From Aeoliella straminimaris (lineage in GTDB: Bacteria > Planctomycetota > Planctomycetia > Pirellulales > Lacipirellulaceae), in assembly GCF_024054565.1 (NCBI RefSeq), contig NZ_JAMXLR010000055.1:124001-188000 (forward strand): a DNA stretch of 64,000 bases. Direction: 5' to 3'. Below the pieces are notes generated by a model. It was given only the letters and a program-made list of their open reading frames with translations. It was not told where the DNA came from and did no database searches. Every line of letters starts with the position of its first letter. Positions within the stretch are counted from its first letter, which is position 1. Of the stretch, positions 25,763 through 34,303 are shown in pieces. The position numbers were made by a program, and so were the translations under genes.

Positions 25763-26134
25763 ATGAATATCCTTGCCCGCACCCTGGCCCTGTCGCTCGT
25801 CAGCCTGGCCGCCGTCCCCGCCGCCGCCCAGCAGTTTGGCGACGCGATTTCGTCCGAGAGTCAAATGGTAGAAGAGTCGTCGAGTTGGTACGGCGAGAAC
25901 ACTTCGCCGCAGCCCGTGACCCCGCGGATGATCATCCAGCAAAAAGCCCAGATGCGCGCCTTTCAACGCATGGCCCGCATGGAGTCGATGAAGTGGTACG
26001 GCATGAGTGCATCGCGCCCGCTGGCCAACGCGGTTCCCTTCTCGGGCGTACCGAGCCCCCGCTATCAGATGCCGGGTGGCCGTCCGTTCGCATGGTATCC
26101 GTATCCGTCGAGCACGGTGGTCATCACGCGCTAA
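25763..26134 (+). CDS. Hypothetical exported protein
   Basis: A 123-residue protein from ATG 25763. The signal peptide MNILARTLALSLVSLAAVPA ends in AAAQ, a good signal peptidase I site. The mature part has repeated Trp/Tyr-containing motifs (SSWYGENTSPQPVTPRM, SMKWYGMSASRPLANAV) and ends in a Pro/Tyr-rich stretch with a hydrophobic VVITR tail. The open frame extends upstream to 25640 but the signal peptide defines this start. No known domain; probably a small envelope protein. Confidence 0.72.
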   Translation: MNILARTLALSLVSLAAVPAAAQQFGDAISSESQMVEESSSWYGENTSPQPVTPRMIIQQKAQMRAFQRMARMESMKWYGMSASRPLANAVPFSGVPSPRYQMPGGRPFAWYPYPSSTVVITR

Positions 26135-26179
26135 GCGTCTTGGCCAGTCGGCCCCGCGTCAGGCGATCAGGTCGACGAA

Positions 26180-26325
26180 GATATTTTGCAGACTCGGCGC
26201 GCCGCAAGGTTTCGGACGGAGGTTCGCCAACCAGCGACCGATAGGTACCAGCGAATCGTCCGAACTGTTCGATGTCGTCGCAGGAGCGGCTGCCAGCAGT
26301 TCGTCGCGCACGCGATGCAACTGCG
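26180..26325 (-). pseudogene. Remnant of an AraC-type transcriptional regulator (C-terminal HTH)
   Basis: Translating the minus strand gives QLHRVRDELLAAAPATTS in one frame, then, after a shift, DDIEQFGRFAGTYRSLVGEP followed by PSETLRRA in another. Order and sequence match the end of AraC/XylS DNA-binding domains (typical pattern LxxVRxxLLAADPxxTSVxxIA...GRFAxxYRxxFGExPSETLRR). The middle of the domain is missing and the frame is broken, so this is a decayed fragment. No intact copy or partner gene was seen nearby. Confidence 0.6.
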
Positions 26326-26587
26326 ATGGTCGTCGCAGCCGGCTGCGACTACAACTTCAATCGGACTGTCGCCATATCAGCCGACGGACGCACTTTCGTA
26401 GGCTGCGGATACCTGCCCGGCGATCCGTACAACCTGGGTCGGATCGTCACGCTACCACTTCGTGGAACTCTGGAAACGCACCGGCGCCCATCAATGGCTA
26501 CGACCCTATTGTGGGCAAATAGCAACTCGTGCGAGGCGCAATCGCGCTTCGCCACACAATCCGCCTGCGGCTATCTCCCTGGAGACA

Positions 26588-26731
26588 ATGACTATAAACA
26601 TTCTACGCTTTGCTTTCGCGGTGCTCGTGCTTTCCATCCCCCTTGGCTGTGGCACACAAGAAGAAGTGACCGTACGCGACAATCCGGCGCCGCCCCCTGG
26701 CGTGGATGCCCTGCAGACCGACCAAGGGTGA
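26588..26731 (+). CDS. Small lipoprotein
   Basis: A 47-residue protein from ATG 26588, with GGAG 4-7 nt upstream. MTINILRFAFAVLVLSIPLG precedes cysteine 21, a lipobox-like LGC. The mature tail is short and rich in Thr, Asp, Pro and Glu, like the lipoprotein at 25.1 kb. The open frame extends upstream to 26462, but the signal peptide fixes the start. No function can be assigned. Confidence 0.65.
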   Translation: MTINILRFAFAVLVLSIPLGCGTQEEVTVRDNPAPPPGVDALQTDQG

Positions 26732-26863
26732 GACATGCCGCTTCGAAGGCCGTACGAGCGGCCAACCCCCAGCGTTTGGGCTATCGGGGCCTGGGAGCCG
26801 ATGCTCTTTCTACCCCGTCTATCGGCACCTGCATTCAGACTGGACTTTGCCGGCTGCGACTCG

Positions 26864-27271
26864 TCACCAACCACGAAATCCGTGCAGCCAGGCAGCTAAG
26901 AATGGGGCGAGCAAGACGAACAGCATGCCCAGGGCCATATAGCCACCTTGTCGCGGGTCGAAGTCGCGTAAGATGCGCTGCCACTTCATCTTGAACAGCA
27001 ACCGGCCAACGGCAACATCGAAGGCCAACATCACAGCCACCCACAGCAGCCCAACCACCCAACAGTCGGCCGCACTGGATAGCCCCATCCAAGGTGTCGT
27101 CAACCAGGCGATGAGGAGGATCAAGGCGCTGCCAGAGATCAGCCCCAACTGGCGGGCCTTGCGGTCGCCAAAACGCGGATTCAGGACCCGTACTCTCCAA
27201 ACGCCATGCAGCATCTCCACGACTGCAATCAACGCGATCACAAAACACGCTTTGAGATACATCGTTAGCAT
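26864..27271 (-). CDS. Hypothetical four-helix membrane protein
   Basis: A 135-residue protein with about four membrane spans: around residues 5-22, 45-60, 70-88 and 112-130. Between spans it has basic loops, notably VWRVRVLNPRFGDRKARQLG and FKMKWQRILRDFDPRQGGYM, giving a positive-inside pattern. No catalytic motif is visible. The ATG at 27271 begins the frame and a second ATG lies three codons in. It follows the truncated sialidase-like gene with a 14-nt gap on the same strand. Function unknown; a real gene by hydropathy and composition. Confidence 0.68.
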   Translation of the reverse strand: MLTMYLKACFVIALIAVVEMLHGVWRVRVLNPRFGDRKARQLGLISGSALILLIAWLTTPWMGLSSAADCWVVGLLWVAVMLAFDVAVGRLLFKMKWQRILRDFDPRQGGYMALGMLFVLLAPFLAAWLHGFRGW

Positions 27272-27285
27272 TTGGCTGAATGTCT

Positions 27286-27876
27286 CTACCGATCTCGGCC
27301 AGATCCGGGCAACGTCGGGGCCGATCCGACAGGCCTGCTACTCGGGCACGACTCGCTCTTCTGCGGCCTGGGCGTAGGCTGCAGCGCACAGTGGTACTCG
27401 CCCTCGGCCAGCAAGCCGGTCGACGCATCGTCCGGGGTGGTCCAAGTTACGCCGCCGTCGTCGGATCGGCGAAGGATGATATTTCCGTGATGCCTGTTGG
27501 TGCCGATCAGGTAGAGCGCACCGTAGTGTGCGAATAGGGTCCACCAGAACTGCCCCTCGATCTTCGCGATCGGCTCCCAGTGCTCACCACCGTCGGTAGA
27601 CGAGTAAACCCGCGTCGTCGCCGATAGGTGCTCGGCGGACTTCGGCCCAAACTCGTCATGCGACGCCACTAACACCCCATCCGGCAACTGCGCAATACTG
27701 GGCGAGCCGATGTAAAGGCCCGAACTGGCGGGCGAGTGATGAATCACCGTGCCGGGGACGTGGGGGAAGTCTTGGGCAAGTAGCGTGCCCGAACCGCAGC
27801 AGCAACCAATGGCAATGCAGGCGGAGTACACCAACTGGATTTTTAGATAACGATCGCTGCATCTCATACTTGTCAT
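27286..27876 (-). pseudogene. Truncated sialidase-like (BNR repeat) exported protein
   Basis: The frame starts about ATG 27876 with a signal peptide-like region (QLVYSACIAIGCCCGSGTLL), then GLYIGSPSIAQLPDGVLVAS, TRVYSSTDGGEHWEPIAKIE with the Asp-box S-x-D-x-G-x-x-W, and ILRRSDDGGVTWTTPDDAS with a second Asp box. These match the first two blades of exo-alpha-sialidase-like proteins. After EYHCALQPTP the sequence becomes unrelated (Arg/Pro/Ser-rich) and stops at about 197 residues, about half the usual length, so the C-terminal blades and catalytic residues are lost. A truncating frameshift or deletion near 27370 is likely. Confidence 0.7.
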
Positions 27877-28013
27877 GCCTAGGGTAGTCGGACAAATGCC
27901 GAGTTGCACGCCCGATCATAAGGGTTCACGGCTGCCACGCCCAGCTTCGCTACGTCGCATCCATTTCACCGACGGGTCGACCAGATGGCCACGTCGTCTA
28001 GCGCTGTCGGCAC

Positions 28014-28307
28014 TTACGTCTTTGCCGAATCGAACAACCCCGCCGCTACAACCTTCTCAACAAGTCGCTCGTAGGCGCCATCCGACATTCCCTCGATCTC
28101 GAATTCCATAACGTGGTACCAGGAATCGGTATGCGTGATGTCGATAGCAAAGCGATAGCGGTACTTGTTGGGATACTCAGACACGGATCGCAAGAAATAG
28201 ATCAGGTCATCGCCGGCGTTGTCGTAACTGTCACGCCCATAAACTGCGTCGATGTTCCGCAGTGGGATGGGTAGTTTTCGCCACTGGGGTCGTTGCCAAT
28301 TGGTCAT
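28014..28307 (-). CDS. Hypothetical small cytoplasmic protein
   Basis: A 97-residue protein starting MTNWQRPQWRKLPIPLRNID. It is acidic overall with aromatic-rich strands (YRYRFAIDITHTDSWYHVME) and a C-terminal helix (YERLVEKVVAAGLFDSAKT), suggesting a small alpha/beta domain. No signal peptide or known motif. It lies 24 nt after the membrane-protein gene at 28.3-28.7 kb on the same strand and is probably co-transcribed with it. Confidence 0.62.
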   Translation of the reverse strand: MTNWQRPQWRKLPIPLRNIDAVYGRDSYDNAGDDLIYFLRSVSEYPNKYRYRFAIDITHTDSWYHVMEFEIEGMSDGAYERLVEKVVAAGLFDSAKT

Positions 28308-28331
28308 AAAACCGTGGTTGTCACCGAAGAC

Positions 28332-28673
28332 CTAGGAGTCCATGTAGCACACGGACCATAGCCCGATTGCAGTGAGGACAGCCAGCGATACCGTCCCGTA
28401 GATGATGTCCAGTTTGAACAAGCGGCGGCGCACTGGAATGATGGCGTTTACTACTAACGCGACCAGAAACATGCACCATGCAGAGACAATAGCCATTGCC
28501 GCGGATGTTAATCCGATTCCAAACAGAAGCACCGCAGGCGGGTACTGATTTTGAGCGATTTCACCCCAGCATGCCACGACAGAGAGCAGCAGCCATAGCA
28601 CGACGCCCAACACGATGACCGTGCGAGGCAAGAACTGCACTGCCTTGCTGACGTTCACTTGTTGGTCGACCAT
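28332..28673 (-). CDS. Hypothetical three-helix membrane protein
   Basis: About 113 residues from ATG 28673 (MVDQQVNVSK); the open frame extends to 28832 but that N-terminal part is Arg/Ser/Cys-rich and unlikely. Three hydrophobic segments follow: VIVLGVVLWLLLSVVACW, AVLLFGIGLTSAAMAIVSAW and GTVSLAVLTAIGLWSVCY, with a basic loop (PVRRRLFKLD). A GGG-containing sequence lies upstream. Function unknown; probably paired with the downstream small gene. Confidence 0.55.
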   Translation of the reverse strand: MVDQQVNVSKAVQFLPRTVIVLGVVLWLLLSVVACWGEIAQNQYPPAVLLFGIGLTSAAMAIVSAWCMFLVALVVNAIIPVRRRLFKLDIIYGTVSLAVLTAIGLWSVCYMDS

Positions 28674-29305
28674 AGTGCTTGCCCTGGCTCCCGTACCACT
28701 ACTCGCCGCGCTCCGTTTACACTCCAGCTGAAGTATAGTCGCTACACAGTCCGGCAGCCAAATACGGTAGCACTCCCCCGATGGATGGCTGTGGACTTGC
28801 CTGCTCTGCTTTCTGCATCTCTTCGTGTCCAAAACGCGGCGACTGCAAGTGAACGTCGGTCCGAATTCTGGCGAATCCGGCTACCTGCTTTCGCGCCACA
28901 TCGTAGTTCTGCACCGAAACCACGAAACCGCGTGTGTAAGGAAATCGCCGTTGAAATCGCGCGGCGGTCTGGTCCAATGGAAGTGCGGCGTGCTGTAACG
29001 GCCGTGGCTCTTTGGCAACTTGAGTTGGCTGTTGGCTCTGGGCCGTAAGCCCTTGGCCAGAGGCTTGAACCAGAGGGCTCGGTTCATAGACCTCGCACTG
29101 CACAGGCCGCGATCGAGAGTTCTGTCGCACCGATGGGGTTTTGTCGCACCTGCGGGCAACAACCTGCGGCACTTCCGGCATGACGCTCGCCGTAAGTGCC
29201 TGCCGCTAAAGGGCTTGCGGTTTTGTCGCAGGTAGTGATGCGAGGAGTTTTGTCGCAGTGAATCGTTTTGGCCGCACCACTGCGACATTACTGCCTTACT
29301 GCGGC
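28674..29305. other. Intergenic region containing TTTTGTCGCA repeats
   Basis: About 630 nt between the leftward small membrane-protein gene and the 3' end of the DUF11 gene. The right-hand third holds a cluster of decamer repeats (listed separately). The remaining open frames overlap and lack domain signal. Confidence 0.5.
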
Positions 29306-29309
29306 AAAA
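29120..29309. repeat. Cluster of TTTTGTCGCA direct and inverted repeats
   Basis: Exact TTTTGTCGCA occurs at 29139-29148, 29221-29230 and 29248-29257. Close variants are TTCTGTCGCA at about 29120 and TTTTGGCCGCA at about 29265. Inverted forms follow: TGCGACATTA at 29281 and TGCGGCAAAA just before 29310. About seven copies fall within 190 nt, far above chance for a decamer. The region is non-coding. Candidates are operator sites, iteron-like sites or a short mobile repeat. Confidence 0.65.
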
Positions 29310-29326
29310 CTCCGGCGACGCCGGCT
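29306..29326 (-). terminator. Probable terminator of the DUF11 gene
   Basis: On the minus strand a short GC-rich hairpin, CCGGC-GTC-GCCGG (29312-29324), is followed by AGTTTTG. It lies just after the DUF11 gene stop. The stem is only about 5-6 bp, so termination would be moderate. Confidence 0.45.
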
Positions 29327-29334
29327 ACTACGGT

Positions 29335-31890
29335 TTACTCAAACCGGGCCGCACGCGAGGCCGAGTTCAGCGGTGCACCATCCGCTGCGGTGGTCGACTC
29401 GTCCTCGAAGAAGCGAGTGGTCTCTTCGGCCGCCAGCTTGATATCGAGGTCCCGGCACAGCACTTCGGCGCGGAACAGATGCGTGCCGGCCGACTGGGCC
29501 CGGGCACGAATCTTCAGCTTCACCTGCTGGCCCGCCGGCAGCGAGCTGATGGTGTGGAAGCCAACCCGGCCATCGGCGATGGTGGCCTCGGCACCGTCGG
29601 CGGAAACCGGTTCGATACCTTCGGAGAACAGGCCCACGATGTTCACCTCTGAGGCGGTACTGCGGCCACGGTTGGTGACGGTGATGTCGTACACAACATT
29701 TGATCCAACGGGCACAGGACCCTTGGGATCGGTAACATCGAGCTTCAAGTCGGCCAGGGCCACCACGTTGGTGGAAGCAGCCGAAGCGTCACGAACGTCG
29801 CCCTGACTGTTCACCGCGGCGAAACGGAACTCGTTCTGGCCGGCCTGATTCACGATGCCGCGGAGTTCGAGGTAACAGTCGTCGCCCGGACGGAGCGTGC
29901 CGATTTTCCAGATCACACGCTGCGAAGCGGCGTCGAACTGGTGACCATCGCTGGCCGCGCGGAACTCGAATCCGGCGGGCAGGTTTACATCGAACACGAC
30001 CTGGTCGGCCGAGGCGGTGCCGGGGTTACGCACACGGAAGTAGTACGTAGCTTCAGTGCCGGCGTACTTACGCTCGGGACCACGCCAGTCGACGTTCAAT
30101 TCGGCCTGGCGACAGAAGATCTGCTGCGCGGTTTCGGTTCGCAGGTTGCCATCCGCCGCGGCCACGGCCTTGATGGCGAGTTCGCCAGGATCGCGAGCAG
30201 TGATTTCGATGTCCACCGATTTCGCTTCGCCCGCACCAAGGCGGTCGATGCGGTAGCTGCTGACAGCCTGGCTTCCGCCCGGAGGCATCAACTGAACCAC
30301 AATGTTCTCGGCCGGCCCGGTGCCGGGATTGTTAATCGAAAGGCGATAGGTTTGCGGACGACCAAAGAACACTTCGTTCGGACCGCTGATGGACATGGCG
30401 AGTTTGGGCTCTTGCACCTCTACCATGGTGGTGGCGGCCACCGGAGCATGGTGCCAACTGACACCCAGGCTGAGCGGCTGGCTGGTCTTGGGTACCAGCA
30501 CCACGTCGAGCGTCTGGCTACGACCGGCCTGCAGGCTGCTGACGTCCCATCGCAACGTGGTTCCACCCGCCTGATTGGTGGGCCGCTGCACGGCCCCCGC
30601 CGAAGCGGTCACGTGCACGACGTCGGCCCAGGCAGGAGCGACGATCTCGGTGGAGAGCTGATTGGCCGCCGCGTTGCCGCGGTTTTGGATGGTGACCTGA
30701 TACTTGGCTTCGCGGCCGATCAGGATGGTCTTGGGACCGCTGACGCGGGAGATGATTTGCGGCAGTTGCTCGCTGACAAGCAAGTTCTCGCTGGCAGAAC
30801 CAGCGGAGAAGGAAGATGCGTTGTTCGCGGGAGTGGAAATCCAGACATCCTGCTCACCGTGGTCGGACACCGTAGCCGTGGCCTCGCCGCCGAACGCGCG
30901 CTCGGCCGTCGGCGAACTGGTCACTTCGGTGGCTGGCTGCTGTGCCTCGACTGGTTTCGTAGCAGCGGGCTTAGGGGTTTCCTGCTTCAACGAAGCTTCG
31001 GGGGCAGCACTCCAGTCGAGCATCATCGAGTCGGAGCGATCGGTGGCGGGAGCCAGCGTCATTTCGTCGGCAGTTTCATTCTGCTCGGTAGCCTTTTCGA
31101 AGCTAGGCGACTCGACTTCGGCAGTGGGAGTTGGCTCGATCGGGGCAGCCTGCGGCATGTCGCTCACCGGCGCCGTGGGTTCCGGCAGCGTGGTCTGTGG
31201 CAACGCGGCCAACTCGGCGGCATCGGCGGCCGAGGAGAATCCAGCGTTGGTCGAAGGTTCGAGCAGGTTGTCCTCCGCGCCGAAGGAGGGTCCAGTCACC
31301 GGAGTCTCCTCCAACTCGTCGAGGGACTTTGTGACCAAAGGAGCTTGCTCTTGGCGCTGACCGACCCCCGAGGTGTCGCTCGAAGGGGCCGTGGTGCCAA
31401 TCAGGTCGAGCGCCACGTCGCCGGTCGAACGACGGCGCGGAGTGCCAGTGGGGCGCGAAGCCAACTTGGCAGGTGCCTCGGTGGGCTGCGGCGCGAGCGT
31501 CGGCGTGGGCTGCGAGCCGGTCTTCCCCCCCAGAGCGGTGAAGATGTCGTAGGAGCCAGCAGGAGATTCCTGCGGCTTGCTCAATACACTGCCAGCCCGC
31601 TGCGTCGGTGGTGGCGGCAGAGCATCGGTCGGCCGGCTGGCAACACGCGGCGCCTGGGCGTCGCTGGGTTTACCGCCGAGCATGTGGAACAGGTCGCCAG
31701 CGATGCCCCGCTTGGCGGGTTCGGCATGGGCCGTTTGCTGCACCGGCTGCTGCGAATCTTCCTCACCCGACCAGCTTTGACGCAGCTTGGAGAGCCGACT
31801 GCTCAGCGAAGGTTGCTCGGCCATGGCCTGCATCGGACCGACGGCGAGGGCGGCGATGAGAGTGATAATCGTCAGCGTAGGGCGGTGCAT
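29335..31890 (-). CDS. Exported DUF11-repeat envelope protein
   Basis: An 851-residue exported protein. A signal peptide (MHRPTLTIITLIAALAVGPM, cleaved after MAEQ region) is followed by about 330 residues of Pro/Thr/Ala/Glu-rich low-complexity sequence with two GGK-type short repeats (FHMLGGKPSDA, FTALGGKTGS). From about residue 385 come four immunoglobulin-like DUF11 units, each beginning like VSGPKTILIGREAKYQVTIQ and containing N-x-G or N-P-G turns (INNPGTGPAENIVVQLMPPG, VRNPGTASADQVVFDVNLPA, VTNRGRSTASEVNIVGLF). Such proteins are probably structural components of the envelope. It is monocistronic. No catalytic residues seen. Confidence 0.88.
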   Translation of the reverse strand: MHRPTLTIITLIAALAVGPMQAMAEQPSLSSRLSKLRQSWSGEEDSQQPVQQTAHAEPAKRGIAGDLFHMLGGKPSDAQAPRVASRPTDALPPPPTQRAGSVLSKPQESPAGSYDIFTALGGKTGSQPTPTLAPQPTEAPAKLASRPTGTPRRRSTGDVALDLIGTTAPSSDTSGVGQRQEQAPLVTKSLDELEETPVTGPSFGAEDNLLEPSTNAGFSSAADAAELAALPQTTLPEPTAPVSDMPQAAPIEPTPTAEVESPSFEKATEQNETADEMTLAPATDRSDSMMLDWSAAPEASLKQETPKPAATKPVEAQQPATEVTSSPTAERAFGGEATATVSDHGEQDVWISTPANNASSFSAGSASENLLVSEQLPQIISRVSGPKTILIGREAKYQVTIQNRGNAAANQLSTEIVAPAWADVVHVTASAGAVQRPTNQAGGTTLRWDVSSLQAGRSQTLDVVLVPKTSQPLSLGVSWHHAPVAATTMVEVQEPKLAMSISGPNEVFFGRPQTYRLSINNPGTGPAENIVVQLMPPGGSQAVSSYRIDRLGAGEAKSVDIEITARDPGELAIKAVAAADGNLRTETAQQIFCRQAELNVDWRGPERKYAGTEATYYFRVRNPGTASADQVVFDVNLPAGFEFRAASDGHQFDAASQRVIWKIGTLRPGDDCYLELRGIVNQAGQNEFRFAAVNSQGDVRDASAASTNVVALADLKLDVTDPKGPVPVGSNVVYDITVTNRGRSTASEVNIVGLFSEGIEPVSADGAEATIADGRVGFHTISSLPAGQQVKLKIRARAQSAGTHLFRAEVLCRDLDIKLAAEETTRFFEDESTTAADGAPLNSASRAARFE

Positions 31891-32060
31891 GATCGCTTCC
31901 TTGCGTAGCTTGCCGGGGGGCCAAACTCACGGGCGATCTGACAGCATGTGCCGCAACAGTTCGCCTGCTATCGAAGGGGTATCGGCAGCAAGGCGAATGC
32001 GAGTTGAGAGAATCGCAACGGATTTTCCGGATAGCTAAGCGAGGCAAAATGCGAGCGATG

Positions 32061-33089
32061 CTAGCAGCGCTGTGCTTCGGCCGCTTCGACAACCTCGAAG
32101 CCCAGGTCGCGAATCATCTGGTAGTCGGCGTCGGGGGTCTGCCCCTGGGTGGTCAGGTAGTCGCCGACGAAGATCGAGTTGGCAGCGTACAGCCCCAGCG
32201 GCTGCAAGCTGCGAAGATGGATCTCGCGGCCGCCCGCGATGCGGATCTCGCGATCGGGACAAACCAGGCGGAACATCGCCAGGGCCTTCAGGCACCGCTG
32301 CGGGGTCAGGGTGTCCTTGCCCTCGAGCGGGGTGCCCTCGATCGCATTGAGGAAGTTCACCGGAATCGAATGGACGCCCAATTCGCGAAGCTCGATGGCC
32401 ATTTGCACCAGGTCCGAGGGCTTTTCCCCCATGCCGATGATGCCACCGCTGCACATTTCCATGCCGGCCGAACGAACGGCCTTCAGAGTATCGACGCGGT
32501 CGGAGTACCCGTGCGTGGTGCAGATATCGGCGTAGTAGTCCTCGCCGGTGTTCAGGTTGTGATTCACCCGGTCGACGCCGCAGGCCGCGAGTCGGTCGGC
32601 CTGCTGCGAGGTAAGCAGCCCCATGCTGGCACAGATCTTCAGATCGTACTTGCTCTTGATCTCCGGCACGATCTGCTCGACCGCCTGCATTTCGCGCTCG
32701 TTGGGACCGCGGGCCGAGATGACGATGCAGTAGGTTTTGGCCTGACGCTCGGCAGCCACCTTGGCACCGTCCATCAGCTTGTCGCGACTCAGGATGTTGT
32801 ACTTGGGAATCTCTGCTTCAGAGACCTTCGACTGCGAGCAGTACTGGCAATCCTCGGGGCACAGGCCGCTTTTGGCATTCATCAGCAGGTACAACTGCAC
32901 CTGGTTGCCAAAGTAGTGCTGTCGCACGCGGTAGGCCGCGTCCAACACGCTGAGCAACTCGGAATCGGGTGCGGTGAGTATGCTCTCGGCCTCGGCGGCA
33001 GAGAGTGTCTCGCCGGCCAGTACGCGATCGGCAAATTCGTGCCACTGAGAAGTGGCCGGGGACAAGGCAGGGGTGGCAGTGCGGGTCAT
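32061..33089 (-). CDS. bioB: Biotin synthase
   Basis: About 342 residues from ATG 33089 (MTRTATPALS); the frame is open to 33185, but alignment with BioB favours this start. A radical-SAM enzyme that inserts sulphur into dethiobiotin. The CxxxCxxC cluster is CPEDCQYC (Cys 77, 81, 84). Other BioB blocks are KICASMGLLTSQQADRLAAC, VDRVNHNLNTGEDYYADICT, CSGGIIGMGEKPSDLVQMAI, PVNFLNAIEGTPLEG and AANSIFVGDYLTTQGQT with the second-cluster ligands in conserved positions. No other biotin genes are near; it stands alone between the DUF11 gene and a divergent PSP1 gene. Confidence 0.96.
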   Translation of the reverse strand: MTRTATPALSPATSQWHEFADRVLAGETLSAAEAESILTAPDSELLSVLDAAYRVRQHYFGNQVQLYLLMNAKSGLCPEDCQYCSQSKVSEAEIPKYNILSRDKLMDGAKVAAERQAKTYCIVISARGPNEREMQAVEQIVPEIKSKYDLKICASMGLLTSQQADRLAACGVDRVNHNLNTGEDYYADICTTHGYSDRVDTLKAVRSAGMEMCSGGIIGMGEKPSDLVQMAIELRELGVHSIPVNFLNAIEGTPLEGKDTLTPQRCLKALAMFRLVCPDREIRIAGGREIHLRSLQPLGLYAANSIFVGDYLTTQGQTPDADYQMIRDLGFEVVEAAEAQRC

Positions 33090-33265
33090 CGTAATCAGTC
33101 CATCCTTTCGCGAAATAGAGCGTCCTGCCAGTATCGACACCCGGCCGCATCGAAGCAAGGGAGCCAGCCATTTGCCCTTGCCCACAGTGTGCGGGGCGGG
33201 TCACAATGAAGAGTTCACCCACTATATTCCCTGCCGACCACCCAATGGTCGGGTCGAGATACCGT

Positions 33266-33811
33266 ATGTCGAGTCATTTAGTTCGTGTTGGCGCCATGGG
33301 CCTCGTGGGGCAATTTCGCTCGCCTGACGGGGCCATCTACCCCCGTGGCCGCCGAGTGGTGGTGCGGACCGTCCGCGGCGTCGAGGCGGGCGAGGTGCTT
33401 GCCGAGCCCAGCGGTTGGCAGGATGCGGCTGGAGCAGACGGAGAACTCCTGCGGCTGATGACGGTCGAGGACGAAATGCTAGCCGAGCGGATGGAACGCC
33501 GCCGCGACGAGGCATTCGCCGAGTGCAACAAGCTGTTGGAAGATCGCCGACTGCCAGTGGCCCTGATGGACGTCGAACTGCTAATGGACGGGCAGGGGCT
33601 GTACTTCTACTTTCTGGGAGAGGTCACCCCGGATGTCGACGCCCTGACCGCCGAGCTGGCCGAAACCTACGAAGCGACCGTCCAGTTCCGAAAGTTCACC
33701 AACACACTGCTCGAAGGCTGCGGTCCCGGCTGCGGGACCGAGGAAGCAAAAGGGCAGGGGGGATGTAGCTCCTGCGCAAGCTGCGCAGTGGCCGAGGCGT
33801 GCAAGAAGTAG
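33266..33811 (+). CDS. PSP1-domain protein with Cys-rich C-terminal tail
   Basis: About 181 residues from ATG 33266 (MSSHLVRVGAMGLVGQF); an upstream ATG at 33206 would add 20 residues. The first about 145 residues match the PSP1/YaaT-type domain, ending LMDVELLMDGQGLYFYFLGE and then the ALTAELAETYEATVQFRKF block. The C-terminus carries nine cysteines in about 35 residues (LEGCGPGCG and then CSSCASCAVAEACKK), absent from the domain core, which suggests a metal site. YaaT-like proteins act in signalling and cell-surface processes. The phosphatase gene follows 20 nt later. Confidence 0.78.
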   Translation: MSSHLVRVGAMGLVGQFRSPDGAIYPRGRRVVVRTVRGVEAGEVLAEPSGWQDAAGADGELLRLMTVEDEMLAERMERRRDEAFAECNKLLEDRRLPVALMDVELLMDGQGLYFYFLGEVTPDVDALTAELAETYEATVQFRKFTNTLLEGCGPGCGTEEAKGQGGCSSCASCAVAEACKK

Positions 33812-33831
33812 CTACCTACGAGGACTCAAGG

Positions 33832-34254
33832 ATGCGTGACGTGCTCGCCAACGAACTATGGGTTGGCAACGCCCACGACCTTCGGCCATGGCGCGCCGAG
33901 CTCTCGAACCAAGTCGCGGCAGTGGTGGACCTCGCCGTGAATGAGCCGCCAGCACAACCGCCGCGAGACTTCACCTACATTCGTATTCCGCTCGTCGATT
34001 CTGCGGAGAACGGAGCCGCGGCATTCCGCCTTGCACTGCAAACCGTGGTGACATTGTTGCGTGAGGGAGTTCCCACATTGGTCTGCTGTAGCGCCGGCCT
34101 GAGTCGTTCGCCGTCGATCAGTTGCGGTGCCGCAGCGGTTTACTTTGGCGAGGATCCGGATCGCGTGCTCAAGGAGCACTTTCGCGAGCTGCCACACGAT
34201 ATCGCGCCGGGACTTTGGGAACGCATCAAAGAAGAAGTGGCGAACATGTCGTGA
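33832..34254 (+). CDS. Dual-specificity-type protein phosphatase
   Basis: About 140 residues from ATG 33832 (MRDVLANELWVGNAHDL), with AGGA upstream; a GTG at 33799 overlapping the preceding stop is an alternative. VVDLAVNEPPAQPPRDFTYI and IPLVDSAEN match the strands before the loop. The P-loop LVCCSAGLSRSPSISCGAAA contains the C-x5-R signature, with the catalytic Asp likely in VDSAEN. It would remove phosphate from Tyr or Ser/Thr residues. It lies 20 nt after the PSP1-type gene on the same strand. Partner kinases exist in the window (37.9 kb), but no direct link can be shown. Confidence 0.86.
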   Translation: MRDVLANELWVGNAHDLRPWRAELSNQVAAVVDLAVNEPPAQPPRDFTYIRIPLVDSAENGAAAFRLALQTVVTLLREGVPTLVCCSAGLSRSPSISCGAAAVYFGEDPDRVLKEHFRELPHDIAPGLWERIKEEVANMS

Positions 34255-34303
34255 ATCTGCCTGGGCGTTTCTTTGCCTGTTCGCAGACTCTGGGTGATGC
34301 CCT

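Noticed and set aside
29941..31908. 655-codon frame antisense to the DUF11 gene
   Set aside because: Opposite strand of a well-supported gene; composition is that of a GC-rich shadow frame.
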